The notes under the pieces are model-generated. The model saw nothing but the letters and a program-made list of their open reading frames with translations, did not search any database and was not told where the DNA came from. Made by a program: the position numbers and the translations under genes. Below are positions 51,828 to 64,000 of a stretch of DNA of 64,000 bases, in pieces. Each line of letters starts with the position of its first letter. The stretch's first letter is position 1. The stretch is taken from positions 6,607,569 through 6,671,568 of the forward strand of contig SCHM01000002.1 in the NCBI GenBank assembly GCA_004123355.1, in the 5' to 3' direction. This DNA is from Amphirosellinia nigrospora. Taxonomy: Eukaryota; Ascomycota; Sordariomycetes; Xylariales; Xylariaceae.

Positions 51828-52248
51828 ACTCGACCTGGTAATAAACTGAGATTAGGCTCGGGTTATTAAAGGTGGGAAAAGAAACGATTGACACTGATGG
51901 GTTGATCGTAGCGATGATTGTCAAATGAACTGCATATCTCGGCGTTGTTTAGGTATTGGGTTGTAGGGTAGTTGATCAACTTGGGAAACGGTAGAAAAGG
52001 GTAATGGGTCTGGATTGCGCTGAGCGAGCCACTATCTCCTTCGCCAAATTCAAATACGAAAACTTTTAGATCATCTTCGTCTCAGAATCTCATTTGATCG
52101 CAAACATGTCGTGTTAAAGCATTGTGATATTGTACAGCTTTACACTTCCTAAGCGCAAGTCTGTATACAACGGAAGCGATACGCTAATAAGGTATGTACG
52201 TTATTTTTTTACAAATTTGCAATCAGCTACGTCTGGTATCAATGCTGC
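51828..52248. other. Intergenic, convergent 3' flanks
   Basis: 421 bp between the stop codons of fes1 and uL5m; no gene. Confidence 0.6.
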
Positions 52249-53514
52249 TCAGTCTACAATCCGGCCGTAGAAAGGGATTCCTAACGCTTTGCATAATATC
52301 CTTGCGTGCCTATCGGACTTGGCTGTGGTCTCTAAAATGATGCGACAGCCCGGAATCATTTTGGACGGGTACATCTGTAGAAACGGTAAGCAATTAGACA
52401 TTCGCTAGGGATGTAATATTTAAAAGACAGTTATATCAACGTACTGAGAAGGCGGCTTCCACCTCTGGAAAATGCTGCATGTCTTGAGCGTCAATACCAA
52501 ATCCAATATTGCCCGTGCTATCGCCCGTAGTTCCTATTTGTTGGATCTTAGCACATGCCCAAATTCATCAAAGCAATCTGGCATATATTCAGCACTGACC
52601 TTCGACACCCTTCCACTCCTTGATCTTGGGAAACACGAGATTGACGATCTTGTCGACAAACTCGTAGGCCTGGTTTCCGTATATCGAGCACTTGACACCG
52701 GATCTGTCGCCCTTGACTATACCCCATTGCGCGACGCTCGTTTTGTTTACTGTCACTGTCGGCCGCACACCTGCAATGCTCTGCAAGACAGCGCGCCCGA
52801 CAATAAGGTGATCATGATTCTTTTTCGCCTTCGGTAAATATGTAGCTATGTGCACCGCACGGATCTCGGGGATGTTTCGCCAGTTGATGGACTTTTCAAG
52901 AGGGAACAGCACATCGGCGCCACGAGGCCCACGTTTCGGCCGATTTATCATATAGGGCGAAGTGTCATCCCACTCCCGCAATCGTATCCGCTCGGGCTTG
53001 TCGGGCGTTCCAGGGGTGTGTGCTGATACATCATCGTCATTATGTCGGAGGCAATAGTCGCTTGGTATGTTTGCTTCAATCGAGGGAAGTTGAATGGGCC
53101 GGGGGAGAAGTCTCTGGCAATAGGGTCCGAAGATGGAGGCGGTTGTACAGGGTGTAGTGGACCACGATAGTATTTCGGCGCATGGAATCGGTACCTTGGA
53201 TGCTTGTCAACATTCGCCTTTGCATGCCATAAATGGGATAGGATAGGAACCATGATTGTGCTCCGTCCTTACCTCTCATGTGGCAGCTCATGGTTTCGCC
53301 TACTAGCGCGTTTCCGCGGATCAACTATATTGATTCCTTCCCGAGTAACGATTGGAGAAGCTAGACCGGAGTCCAACTCGATATCTGATGCGATAGGTGG
53401 TGTTGTAGCCTCGGTTGAGGCGTATCGATGAACGCCTGGTGCACACGGCTTTAGATGAGATGCCGAGTTCAGCAACCGCCTACCGGCACGTGGCACCCCA
53501 CGAAGTGTGGCCAT
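52249..53514 (-). CDS. mrpl7: Mitochondrial ribosomal protein uL5m (Mrpl7)
   Basis: Large-subunit mitoribosome protein of the uL5 family. Exons: 53514-53273, 53194-52600, 52533-52445 and 52374-52249, with introns of 78, 66 and 70 bp. The N-terminus MATLRGVPRAGRRLLNSAS with later HRYASTEATT is a mitochondrial presequence. The uL5 core includes LPKAKKNHDHLIVGRAVLQ, IAGVRPTVTVNKTSVAQWG and KCSIYGNQAYEFVDKIVNL, and the C-terminal part NIGFGIDAQDM, MYPSKMIPGCRI, SDRHARIL and LGIPFYG. One base is short in the GGGG run at 53013 (a proline codon run in coding sense). With that the spliced frame is 351 codons, 350 residues. The last two exons are small and easily missed, giving a false end at 52589. 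Confidence 0.93.
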
Positions 53515-55581
53515 AATTTGCGCCGGCTGTGATTGATGGCTGGCTGAGAGTTGTAGTCAACGCAATTTGAATTCCCAATGAGCCCTCTGAATGCACCAAG
53601 CGCACCTCAGATCTTGAAATTTCCCAGGCTTGCATGCACAACTCGCTAAATACAAAGTCCGACACCGACTGGCACTGGAACCACTGTGGGCAGCTGCGTA
53701 ATTGGACAAGATAAGGACCATACCCTGGTTATCGATGTACAGTATTAGTACAGTATACATGCCCACCATAAATAGTGCTACACAGCTCATACCCACTATT
53801 AGGGCGAGATCACGATGGAGTCTTCATTATGTACACTACACTACAATTTAAGGGCCCGCATGGCCCGGGGATATCTTTAGATTCATCCTGTCGATCGTCT
53901 CATATGATGACGAACGTTCACAACGAGGCATCTACTCCATGGGTCTGCGAAGCATAGTTCTTTCGAAGGTGCCTAGTTTAGGTTACCTCGTTAAAAACTG
54001 TGGATGTTACGTAGGTATTCAGGGGCTGGCTCTCGCGAAATGTGTTAGCCTAGGCAGCAGATGAGTGCACCACCGTCCTTGAATACCTATCTACATGTAT
54101 ACATTTTCATGGCCCTCTATCCTGAGATTGGTCTAACAGCTGACTTTTATACTATGATAGTTATAATAGTCACTGTGGTGCGGCTGACAAACCGATACAG
54201 ATGCTAATTCTGACTTGCTCCGGCGCGAGTATCTATGCGGTTAGGTGTAGAATTAAAGAGGCAAAAACCGAACTGATGATGATGGTATCAAAGCCGGGTT
54301 AAATGCCCCGAGACCCCGTTTGTCGTCAAGAAGACCCCGTTACCCGGGTTCGCTCCATGTCATCACAGTCACCCATGGGCAGACAGGCATCTGATTTGTG
54401 GTCATGCACGCAATTCCCCATGTGTGAGTACCATAGTACAAAGCCCAGCACACAAAGTATAAGATTGTGGGGGTTGCTTGATAAGTAGCATCCTGTCAGG
54501 GAAAGGGGATCTACATGTGTACCCGTTTCTTACCAGCGCCTTGTCGAGATCTAACGTCGCAGTGCTAAGGATTTATACAAGTACTTACCTTTCGAATATT
54601 CCAAGGTTCCTTGCCTTTCTCTTCAATGCTCATTATGTAAGAGATTGGATATAATCTCTGGCGCTAGTACTACCTGCGTATACTATCTAAGTAAGCAGAG
54701 ACTTGCCCACAGGCAAGAACCTTAGACCCTGGGGCGTTTATGTGCTGTACATACCTACTTAACCTATTGGGAATCTCCTATATTCGAATACCTACTTAAC
54801 CTCAAGTACATTCCGTACCTAGACCAACTACACTGACCCTGGTCGACGCCGCCATTGAAACCGCCTGCACCAGTACAGGGGTTATAGAGGGGCTGCAGCA
54901 GCTGAACCTCACCCATAACGTTGAACGATTCTACTCATCTGCGACTCATCGTCGACATTATATCAACGCTACGTCTAGCTACTTACCTAGCCATTCTTCT
55001 CAAAGGTAGCATCTCTGCTCAAGCCTCTCTCTCTATCCCTTCCTCGCTCTATCTCGTGCCAACCGTAACGGACCTAGACCACCTTATCTATTATACTGTG
55101 TTTAACTTACAGTGGTCCCTTACGTCCCCTACGTCCTAGACCCTGGAGACCTACGGAACCATCCACACGGCGCATCCTCGTTGCAACCCCACAGCGGAAC
55201 ATCGATCCCTATCCTCAGCAGCCCGCCGATCAAGAGAATACCTAGCAATCCAGCCCATGAAAGGTGCTTTTTAGCAGTGTCGCTTCTTCCTACAATCTAG
55301 ACAGAAAACAGAATCTGATAGTATCGGACGGCGTGTTGTTCCCGTCTTCTCGCATTGTCCGTCGGTGTCGTCTTTCGGCCGGCGGAAACTCTAACACCCA
55401 AGCTTGTCGATTTTCACTGTTATACTTTAGTAGCTATGAAGCTCAATTGAAGAACCAATTTACGCCCAACATAAGAGGAGAGCAGATCTCGCGAAACTTC
55501 AAGCGCTGGGAGCTAGTGGGGCGTTGATGCATCTCGTCTCGGCGCTGTTCGTATCCGTTTACTCTCCGCTACGACCTCGCC
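53515..55581. other. Divergent intergenic region uL5m / ubiquitin protease
   Basis: 2.1 kb holding the promoters of both genes. TACCTACTTAACC-type repeats lie near 54750-54800. Short open frames (for example 54921-55139) show no domain. Confidence 0.5.
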
Positions 55582-57939
55582 ATGAAGGCTAGCGGTTTGC
55601 CTAAGAAGTTCCTCAGTCGGCGTGAAAAGACAGGACACCGTCGGGGCAGATCATCCGATACTTCTCAGAAAGTATGTTTGACCATTGCGCCTATCGATCT
55701 ACTCATACATCTCAAGATGAACCCGCTAATAGCTTGCGTTCTCCGTAGCATCGCCCATCCTCCTCCGACTTTTTTTTCTCCATCTTCAAATTCGACGCGG
55801 CAAAACAACAAACTAAAGATGAAGGCGGAGCAACTCCACGAGAAATAGACGATACCAAAGTGAGTACTCATTCCACCTCGCTATTTGCGAGACTTGCCCT
55901 GACAGTGGTCGCCGATAGATCGAAGAAGTCCGACAGAGAGCTGCCAGCGTCGGCCTTGATACCCATATCCTGCTCGATGACCATATCCTCTATGCTCTTA
56001 ATTCGAAATACTCGTCCAATGATATTGATAAAGCAATCGAGTTACTAGAGCTTGTACAAGCTTCGCTCTCGGGGACATATTCAGTTACAATCCAGCCATC
56101 CACATGCTAGGTGCGGAAAATAGGGGGAATGTGACCTGCTATCTCGACGCGCTACTTTTTGCTATGTTTGCAAAACTCGACGCATTCGAATGCATGCTAA
56201 AACCCGAAATACGTGACGACGAACCTCAGAAAAAGCTGGCCGTCCTTTACGACTATGGGTAAATATGCTACGAAGCGGGAAGCTGATTGAAACGGACATG
56301 GTGAACCATTCTTTATTTGGTCCAATCGTAATCACACTGTGCTAACCGTACACAGACAGAGCATATCCAAGAAGCATTGGCTGAGTGTGGTTGGAAAGAA
56401 GCACGATATCTTGAACAGCAGGATACATCAGAAGCCTTTGCCTTCATTACAGAGACACTCCAGTTGCCGCTTTTGCCATTGCAGGTCGACTTATTTCATC
56501 AGGGAAAGAACGATGACGCAGACCACAAAGTTGTATACGAAAGGTTGTTAAACCTTGCCGTCCCACCTGATTCCGAAGGGAAGGGAGTTAAGTTGGAAGA
56601 TTGCTTGGAAGAGTACTTCAACTCGCAAGTCGACGTGCATCGCGAAGGTCTGGATGAGAAAAAAGCCAGTGGCGCAAATTCACCTAAAAGTCCAATGACA
56701 CCCAAAAGCACTATTCGCGTCGTTGAGAGAGAAGATTCTCAGGCTTCGACCTCACTAGAGGCTTTTCCAGATGCCCAAACTGGAGTTATACAGTCAAATA
56801 CGGAGCCGCAGCCTTCATCTGGTGTGTCTCAGCTGAGTCTACGACCACACCGCAGCCGTACCGATAGCATTATCCAAAGAATCGTTATTGATAGGCAAGA
56901 ACAATCTTCAGATACGGATACAGCAAGCTTATTTCAAAGAGCTAAAAGAAAGGCATCAGTCGTAAAAGCTGTCACAATACCCGCCTGGCAATTCTTTAAG
57001 CTTATACGTACGTTGGTCTATTATTTTCCTTCGTCGTAGTAGGCAAACTAACTCGTTCGATAGCTTGGCATTCACCGGCAAATTCGGACCCTCAGAGCGA
57101 CCTGGAGGTGGCACGACACTTTAGTCAACGGCCTGTTGTTGGTATTTGCCTAAAACGCTATATGATGGACAATAATGGGGTCACGAAGCGCCAAAACACG
57201 TACATCGACATACCCGATAGCCTTAGGCTGCCACATTTCATAATGGACGACAGACATCTGGAGGAATGCGGTCTCACCGCTGAGTATAAACTGGTGCTTC
57301 AGTCCGTAGTCTGCCATCGTGGAGACTCATTACATTCTGGGCATTACGTCTCCTTTTCTCGTGTGGCCCCCAAACTCTTGACTGATAACCGTCGGTACGA
57401 GAAAGATCCCCTCCTGACTATGAGGAGGCCAATGGGTCAAATTTGATGATCTTGCGAACGAGCGAGTTACCGCCATCGACGACATTAAAGAATCCTTAAA
57501 ACAGGATATGCCGTATCTTCTCTTCTATCAAATTGTTCCTATTGTTGACGTAGCAGCTAGCTCTGTGGGAAGCATAGCTGCCAATCCACCAGCATACGAT
57601 GACGGGCCGCCCACGATTAGCACTACAGATGCCCTAGGACACCAGGAGTATCACATGATATCCCGGAAGACTAGTAGTTATTTTGATACTTCAAGTGGTG
57701 TTCCCTCAGCCCCACCAAGCGTACGATTCTCGGCTGAATTGGAACCACCCGGGCGCCGTAGCTTCACCGATGAAGACGGGTTTCTCGGAGTCTCTCGACG
57801 CGCTAGTATCGCATACGGCGATTTGACGGCACCCGGCTCCAGTACGGCCTCCAACGACCACTCACCCGCCGTTAGTCCGGCGAGGAGACGACGGCACAGA
57901 GACTCAGCCGCGCAGCTGCCCGATTCAAGCCATCACTAA
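55582..57939 (+). CDS. Ubiquitin-specific protease (USP/C19 family)
   Basis: Cysteine deubiquitinase. Exons are 55582-55671, 55749-55859, 55919-56300, 56356-57007 and 57064-57939. The N-terminal ~65 residues are basic and disordered, then helical (HILYALNSKYSSNDIDKAI). The Cys box is GNVTCYLDALLFAMFAKL with catalytic C at about 56140. The QDTSEAFAFI stretch follows, a Ser/Pro-rich insert of about 150 residues (SPKSPMTPKS), then RPVVGICLKRYMM and the His box DSLHSGHYVSFSR, followed by MPYLLFYQIV. The C-terminal ~130 residues are disordered and R/S-rich. Four frame slips are inferred: the GGGG run at 56071-56074, near 56246, the CCCC run at 57408 and the CC doublet at 57429, each one base short. 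The corrected frame is 705 codons, 704 residues. The family is found across filamentous fungi; I cannot assign a yeast UBP number. Confidence 0.9.
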
Positions 57940-59621
57940 GAGTCGGCCCACAGCCAGGCTGGCGAGACTCGGATCAGTCAGACGATGTCAAAGCTCGGAC
58001 TTGTCAGACCTAGCAAAGAGCCTCTATAGACTCGACGCATGTAATACAGTATGAGGACAATGATATGGTTATTGTCAATGTGTGTTGACTGAACAGGAGC
58101 AAGAAGGGACTCCTCGCCCATTCTCCAAAAGTAAAGAGAAGGAACTGGTACAGAAGAGAGGCAAGTCAAGACACGCCATGACCGGCGGTAAATCAAAAGA
58201 TAAGGATGTTCCAGACCGGGAGTGTATTGTGCAATAGATCCGCGGTTATGGTTTTTTCTCTTGTTCCTCATCGGACCGATTTACAGCAAACCAACCACAA
58301 TAAGGTCTCAACACAACGCAGCACAGTGGTAGCGACTAGTTCAAGCGGCTATTTAAGAATCGTCCAAGATATTCTTCATCAACTACTACGGATAAATACA
58401 CGCTACATCATCTGGGAAACAAACAAACAAAGACAAGTGAGGATTTCCGCTAGATCAACCAGTTCTAGTACGGAATCGGGCGAAACAACTAACAATTCTA
58501 CTCGAGTCTGACCTTCTTCTAACCGATCGAGTAATTTCATGAGGTCTGGTTGCATTTGCACCGGTGGTATTCGCATAATTCTGCCGACATACAAGGCGTT
58601 CTTGTAAACTATATGTAAAACTATATCTAGATGCCTAGAAGGCTAGATCCTTCAGATTCCAAACTTGGGATTAGAATCTTTGATAGGTAGTTACCGCCTA
58701 TAAAAAGGATCCTAGTGTACAATCCTCATGAGACCTTGTTTCAAGTAGCGAGGAGCGACTGAAGTGGCCGAGAGAACAATTCGGTTGAGAATTAATAGCG
58801 TCTTAAAATTAGGGCAAAATGCATAGAAATGGCACAGCAGGTTTAGTGTGGCTATTATTGTGCTTCGCAAGGTAAGCTGCGCTAAAATCATTTGAATTAC
58901 CTAAGCCAAGATTTAGACAGCAAGACTAACTTACTATCCTCCGAATCCTCCGGGACAACCTGACTACACGACGCATTTGGGCGCAGATGAGCTTCAATCA
59001 ACTCGAGCATTCACGTAACCAAGCAACTCTACGAATACAGTAGTTGTTGGGAGTGTTAAAAAGCCGGCTTAGGAGTTGCTATCCAGAGAGCTCTGCCAAG
59101 ACGGACATCCCCTGTGCCACATCACGACCCGTTTGGTCACCTATTACTCAGCATACTTGGCGAGTGAGTCTTAGTCTATGGCACAGACATGGACATGTTC
59201 CTGACCGCTCGAGGGAGGCCGTAATAAGGTAAACTTTTGCGATGGGAGGGTGACGCACGGAAATAGCCGTCGTCGGAATGAGCCCATTGTCATGCGAACC
59301 CAGGCGGTCTCCTGACTGAGCAAGAATATACTTTCGCATGTGCCGCCTCTCTAGCGTGTAGGAATGGGCAGCCGCTTCTTTCGCCCCGGCAAACTACACA
59401 GTGAGTAAGCATTGTGGGATATTGCAAAGCGGCACGGAGGCTCCACTAGGAGGACGGGATGGATGATAGAGCGGTCGACGATGGCAATGTGAGAAAAGAA
59501 AATGTTTGAGAAGGTATAAATATGTAGCTCACCCGCGACCATCGTGAAAACACTTCCTAACCACCACCACCATCCGCCCGACACTAATCACATCACCACG
59601 ACCTCACAGCCTCTCGTCAAC
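57940..59621. other. Intergenic
   Basis: 3' flank of the ubiquitin protease, then non-coding DNA and the promoter of the secreted protein, with a TATA-like box (GGTATAAATATG) near 59513-59525. Confidence 0.5.
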
Positions 59622-60418
59622 ATGCACGGCGCCTTTCTCACATCTCTCAGTGTGCTTGCGAGCGTGGCCGCCGCCGCCCCAAGCCCTGAGCACAAGACTC
59701 GGGCCACCAAGCCTTGGATTGCAACAGGTGCGGCTGGCTATCTAGCAGGCCATGGCCTTGTCGGCGGTGCCGCATTTGATATCTCCGTGGAGGCTGGGAA
59801 CATCCCCGATTCTCCGGCGTTCGATGTCCACTGCGAGGCCTTCTATGTCTATTCGGGAGCCGCCGAAGGCGGTGTCTGCACCTGGAAAGGTCCTCAGCCC
59901 GCGTACTCGGAGGTCCTCGCCTACACGGACTACGACACGTTAGCCGTCACCGTCAAGCACCAGTGGCTCGCCGCCGACGGATACAGGAGAGTCAGCTCGG
60001 CCGTCGGCACGCTCCCCAGCAGGCCCCAGTACCAGGTCACCGAAGGCCCGTTCGAGCTGCAAGTCAGCGACAGCATAAGCACGCTCCCGGGCCTGATCGG
60101 CAACTTCGGGACCTGGTCGGCCACCCACGCCGACTTCGTGCGCGACAGCGCCGGCCGCCTCCGGGGCATGCAGTACAAGCTGAGCGCCCCGGCCGGCTAC
60201 GCGCCCGACGCCCCGGCCTTCGACGTCTCGTGCTACTACGACTATAACCCGACGCCACCGTCTTCCCCGTCTGCACGCCCACGGGCGCCGCCGCCGCCGG
60301 GTCCACGGTCTCCCTGTGGCCACGGTCGTTTAACTACACCATCGTGCACCACGAGTGGACTGCCGCCAACGGAACCAAGTACCAGCTCGTGGGAACGTCG
60401 GGCGATCTGTCCAACTAG
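59622..60418 (+). CDS. Secreted protein with an internally duplicated domain
   Basis: A single exon; the ATG follows a fungal-type leader (CTCGTCAACATGC). MHGAFLTSLSVLASVAAAAP is a signal peptide. The mature protein has two homologous halves. The first has FDISVEAGNIPDSPAFDVHC then VTVKHQWLAADGYRRVSSA. The second has YKLSAPAGYAPDAPAFDVSC then YTIVHHEWTAANGTKYQLV. Each half holds two cysteines, probably one disulfide each. One base is short in the CCC run at 60248, which otherwise gives a false proline/arginine-rich tail; the corrected end at 60418 gives about 265 residues ending GDLSN. No family name is recognised. It is likely extracellular or wall-bound. Confidence 0.85.
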
Positions 60419-61637
60419 GACAGATCACCGCGTTTACCATTAAGCCGGATGTTCTAACACGCTTTAAAGTGGCGGTCAAATGTATATACACCCGCTCAAT
60501 GGGTTTGGATGTTTTCGCGTGAGAGACTTGCGGCCGTTTTCATGGCGGGTAGGGTCTTAAATGCGTCAGGATTTAAGGGCCTCTTGTATATTTCCTGATT
60601 AGTAGTCAATATAAATTCAAACCAGCTTCCTTACTCCTTTTACTATGTGAATGTGTGATCTTTAGTAGCGGTCTATCGAACGCATTCGAGGTTGAGCGGA
60701 TCCGTGATATAAGTTCTGCAGCGATTATCGACCAAGGTACGGCGGGATAGATATTAGAGCATGGTGTAAACCTTATCTACAATTAAAGTGGCTACAGCCC
60801 TTGAAATAACGCGTACTGGATTGATTTCTTAGGTCTTGGTTCTCATCTCTGTGTTTAAGAGAATGCTCGAATGGTATATTAATAAAATAGTAAATTGAGA
60901 CTAAATTTTTTATTTTTGAAATTTCGTGGTGCATAAGGAAGAATGCGGAAGTCTCATCAATACAGCTAACAATGGACAGAGGGATGGGAGTTTGTTCAGA
61001 AGTATAAATCCTCGATCTATTAAGTCGATGCCTCAATGTTGAACATTCGTCCTTGACACAGCTCTGATAGAACCCCAGACTTCAATTCCACCACTACTGC
61101 TGAGCATTTAAAAAACCCCTGCTTAAACGAAGAGAGGCCTATAAATCGCGATTGGCTTGTGAGATATTATCAGGGGAACACTCCCTTCTCCAACCACTCT
61201 AGATCGTGCCTGCAAGGCCCTTTACCCGCGGATATTCTCTTTGATATCTCGCCAACGGCAAATATACCTCGCTACAGCCATTCAGCGACCGGTTTTATGG
61301 AAATTTAATATCGACGATAACGCAGTTCCAAGCACTGCTTCTCGAGATTACGATTAGGTCCTCACACTATTGGATAATGGACGCCAACACTACCTGCTGC
61401 AGCATACTCGATGTAGCTATGCATATCTGAGCCCCGGCGACAGGGCTCTACTCCATAGGATATATACACTACGTAGCCACGTCTTTAAATATCTTATGTA
61501 GCGCTATCTCCCCATTCGCGCGATGTCCTGATCCTTCGACTATCCGTCTCGACTTTTGGCGGCCGACAATTTCACCTAATTCGAGCTGAAGTGAGAAGCA
61601 ACGAGATCTTGGGGCCATCATAGAAAGATAGATCAAG
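60419..61637. other. Intergenic
   Basis: AT-rich non-coding DNA between two secreted-protein genes. No gene supported. Confidence 0.5.
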
Positions 61638-63177
61638 ATGTACGGATTCAAGTCAGTGGCCGCCTTGGCGGTGCTCCTGGCAGACCGCTACGGCGCAGCA
61701 GATGCTCCGGTTCTCCTGCTCGCGGCTGACGATCGAGCGCCTCGACCCCTTGGTGTCTCCCGGCATGAACCAGAGCCCACATACGCATCAAGTCGGCGGC
61801 GGAAACTCATTCCAGGCCACCATGGCGCCGGGAACCTTTGATCCTGTCGGGGAGTCTACGTGTACTTCGTGTACTTTTTCTGGTTAGTGGTTTTCAGGGT
61901 CTCTCATCTCACTCAATATATACGTCGTGGTCTACCCAAACTCACTTCGACTTGGGATGTTGCGCTTTTGCCGTGTCGTGTATCTCTAGCCGGATGCTTC
62001 AATGTTAATCTGTGTCGTAGAGGATTTCAGTAATTATTGGACAGCCAATCTCTACTTCCGTGCTCGAAACGGCACTCTCAAAAGGGTCCCACAGGTATCA
62101 TCACCCTAAACCCCAACATGCTTATCAGCAACGTCTGATTCTGGGCAGATGGTAAACATGGGACTTAAGGCCGATGGTGGGATAACCGTGTACTACATCC
62201 CGCCATATGACGGGAAGTCCACCGTCACAGCGTTCAAGCCCGTAAGTATTGTTTTTCTGGTCATACAATCTAGCATCGTTCCCTTCAACTTCTATTTATC
62301 AGGAACTTGATCCCTAAGGCAAACACCACCCATTCTCGAGATCAAATCAGAGATGGCTAACACGCCGACTCGGGTGCGACCAGGGATTCCGCATGCTCGT
62401 AGGCGACCCAATGCTGCGCTCGGGCGAAAACCAGCAACGACAGATATGCCACAGGTGCTTCACGACAGTAAACCAGGTACCCTTTGGCGGCGCGCCATGC
62501 GCGGGCCCCATGGACACGGCGGCGCTGCCGGAAGACTTCTGCCAGGGCGGGATCCGCACGACCATCACCTTCCCGACCTGCTGGGACGGGGTAAACGTCG
62601 ACTCGCCCGACCACAAGAGCCACGTCACGTACCCGGCGAACGGCACCTTCGAATCCCTGGCGCCCTGCCCCGCTAGTCATCCTGTCCGCCTGCCTCAGCT
62701 CATGTATGAGATCTTGTGGGATACGCGCGGGTTTAACTCCAGGGATCTCTGGCCTGAGGACGGGTCTCAGCCTTTCGTGTATTCTATGGGCGACGGGTAA
62801 CTACCCCTATTCCACTCATCCTTCTAAATAATTTCCAAACGAATAGTTATCTTCTCGCTAAATCGGATTAAGAACTAACTATATCGTCTCTCGTTTTTAG
62901 CACGGGGTATGGGCAGGTAAGATGACTGACAATGCTCATCAAAGACCAAGGGGACAGACAGGTATTAACGTACGGACACCAGCACGGAGATTACTTATTC
63001 GGGTGGAAAGACGATGCCCTGCAGCGCGCCCTCGACGCACGATGTAGCAACGACCACTGTTCCGAGCTCGAGTCCCAGACGGCGGACGCCGCTATGAACT
63101 GTACACTCAAGCAGACGGTTTCGGAGGACATTGAAGGATGTAAGCAACCTTCCCATATACCAGATCGAGTTTCGTGA
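61638..63177 (+). CDS. DUF1996 secreted protein
   Basis: Extracellular fungal protein of the DUF1996 family; its function is unknown though often found in secretomes. Exons read 61638-61882, 62021-62094, 62149-62241, 62384-62796, 62901-62916 (16 bp) and 62983 to about 63177. It starts [19 protein letters not shown], a signal peptide, then after a frame slip near 61700 [18 protein letters not shown]. Family hallmarks are [83 protein letters not shown] and HGDYLFGW. Numerous cysteines (CTSC, CHRC, CAGP, CTLK) probably form disulfides. The length is about 344 residues. The C-terminus is uncertain: a GTAAGC donor at about 63140 could splice to a further exon ending near 63282. Confidence 0.88.
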
Positions 63178-63736
63178 AGGGGTTATGTTTTGCCTTTCAT
63201 ACTATCCAGCGCACAGTATGCTGACGCAAATATACGTGGATAGGGATGACGAGGCTCCCGGGCGATTGGAATATCACTTATAGCTAAGCTTATGGAACAT
63301 CGCCCTAGATGGCTTACTGCGGAAGAAGATTTGGCATTATCGTGTATTAGGACGTAGTGTCGACTCGAACTCCTTTGTTATTTACCACCTATTTATGTTA
63401 GTCACCCTAAATGCGAAAATTCCGGGGGAGCTACGTGCCCGCCGTGTCACCCAAGATTACCTGCGAATCTACGGCGACGTGAAGCGAGATATAATTGTCA
63501 GATCAACTATCTCATTTCAGCTCTCAAGAGGCGCTCTAAGCTCTACACGAAGGATGTCAAAGTAATATTTCATTTCGGCAATCAATGCACCCTAGCATCA
63601 AACGTATGATAGACATGAGGTTGCTGTGAGCTTCACGAGTAATTTTAGCCCACCAGCCTCATATGCATCCTAGCTTCTAATTAGAACCCATCATAAAACC
63701 AATTTTCTAAAAGATATTATCCCCTATCATCTAGCA
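63178..63736. other. Intergenic
   Basis: 3' flank of the DUF1996 gene (and possibly its last exon, to about 63282). No other gene seen. Confidence 0.4.
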
Positions 63737-63922
63737 CTATGCATCTAAGCCATCGAACTCTATGAGTTTTGCCGCCATTCTTATGACCTCGTTATTTCGG
63801 ACGTCTATATGTGGGTTGTTGACCTTCATCGCGATAACGTTATCCACCATACCCCTAAGTCTTGATACCAAAACACCCAGTCGCGCCCAACCACGTAACC
63901 TACAACGTCCTAAAATTAGCAA
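63737..63922 (-). CDS. Possible 3' end of a minus-strand gene leaving the window
   Basis: A minus-strand open stretch ends VDNVIAMKVNNPHIDVRNNE then IRMAAKLIEFDGLDA and a stop. The composition is protein-like. A TTTTAG acceptor just inside it would make it the last exon of a gene beginning beyond position 64000, but then the frame is not settled. No family recognised. Confidence 0.35.
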   Translation of the reverse strand: MLILGRCRLRGWARLGVLVSRLRGMVDNVIAMKVNNPHIDVRNNEVIRMAAKLIEFDGLDA

Positions 63923-64000
63923 GCCTTGGAAACAAAATCAGGGGGACAAAAATGAGATGACATACCGAAGCCAGCCATCAACTACTAATCCCCTCCCCAA

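Overview
The window is nuclear DNA of a filamentous ascomycete, most likely a Sordariomycete. The evidence is short GT-AG introns (mostly 48-105 bp), fungal-type proteins (a filamentous-fungus C2H2 factor, a fungal NACHT-ankyrin NLR, DUF1996) and long non-coding stretches full of TAGG/CCTA microsatellites. I cannot name the order or species. No rRNA, tRNA, CRISPR or intact transposon was found.

Layout. 1-13.8 kb: one C2H2 zinc-finger regulator (minus), then about 11 kb almost without genes. 13.8-21.8 kb: a dense housekeeping block with SF3b4/Hsh49 (minus), Tom7 (plus, five tiny exons), nuclear cap-binding CBP80 (minus) and GSK-3 kinase (minus). 21.8-31.6 kb: another gene-poor stretch with one hidden candidate gene near 29.2-29.9 kb. 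31.7-35.3 kb: Elongator subunit Elp2 (plus) and a serine palmitoyltransferase small subunit (minus). 36.5-45.8 kb: an accessory block with a decayed ankyrin fragment, a cysteine-rich secreted protein and a NACHT-ankyrin NLR with near-identical repeats. 45.9-58 kb: housekeeping again, with a mitochondrial GGQ release factor, actin, Fes1, mitochondrial uL5 and a ubiquitin protease. 59.6-63.2 kb: two secreted proteins, one with a duplicated domain and one DUF1996 protein. A possible minus-strand gene end lies at 63.7 kb.

A property of the whole window is that conserved, mostly essential genes (actin, Hsh49, CBP80, GSK-3, Elp2, Fes1, uL5m, the ubiquitin protease) carry frameshifts. Nearly all are single-base losses from G/C runs, which points to residual homopolymer errors in the assembly rather than gene decay. 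After allowing for them the coding lengths become exact multiples of three; actin gives exactly 375 residues. Frameshifts in this window therefore cannot be read as pseudogenisation, including those in the NLR.

By function the genes cover mRNA splicing and cap binding, tRNA wobble modification, proteostasis, mitochondrial import and translation, cytoskeleton, sphingolipid synthesis, signalling, and probable environmental or self/non-self interaction (NLR, secreted proteins). There is no sign that they form one pathway.
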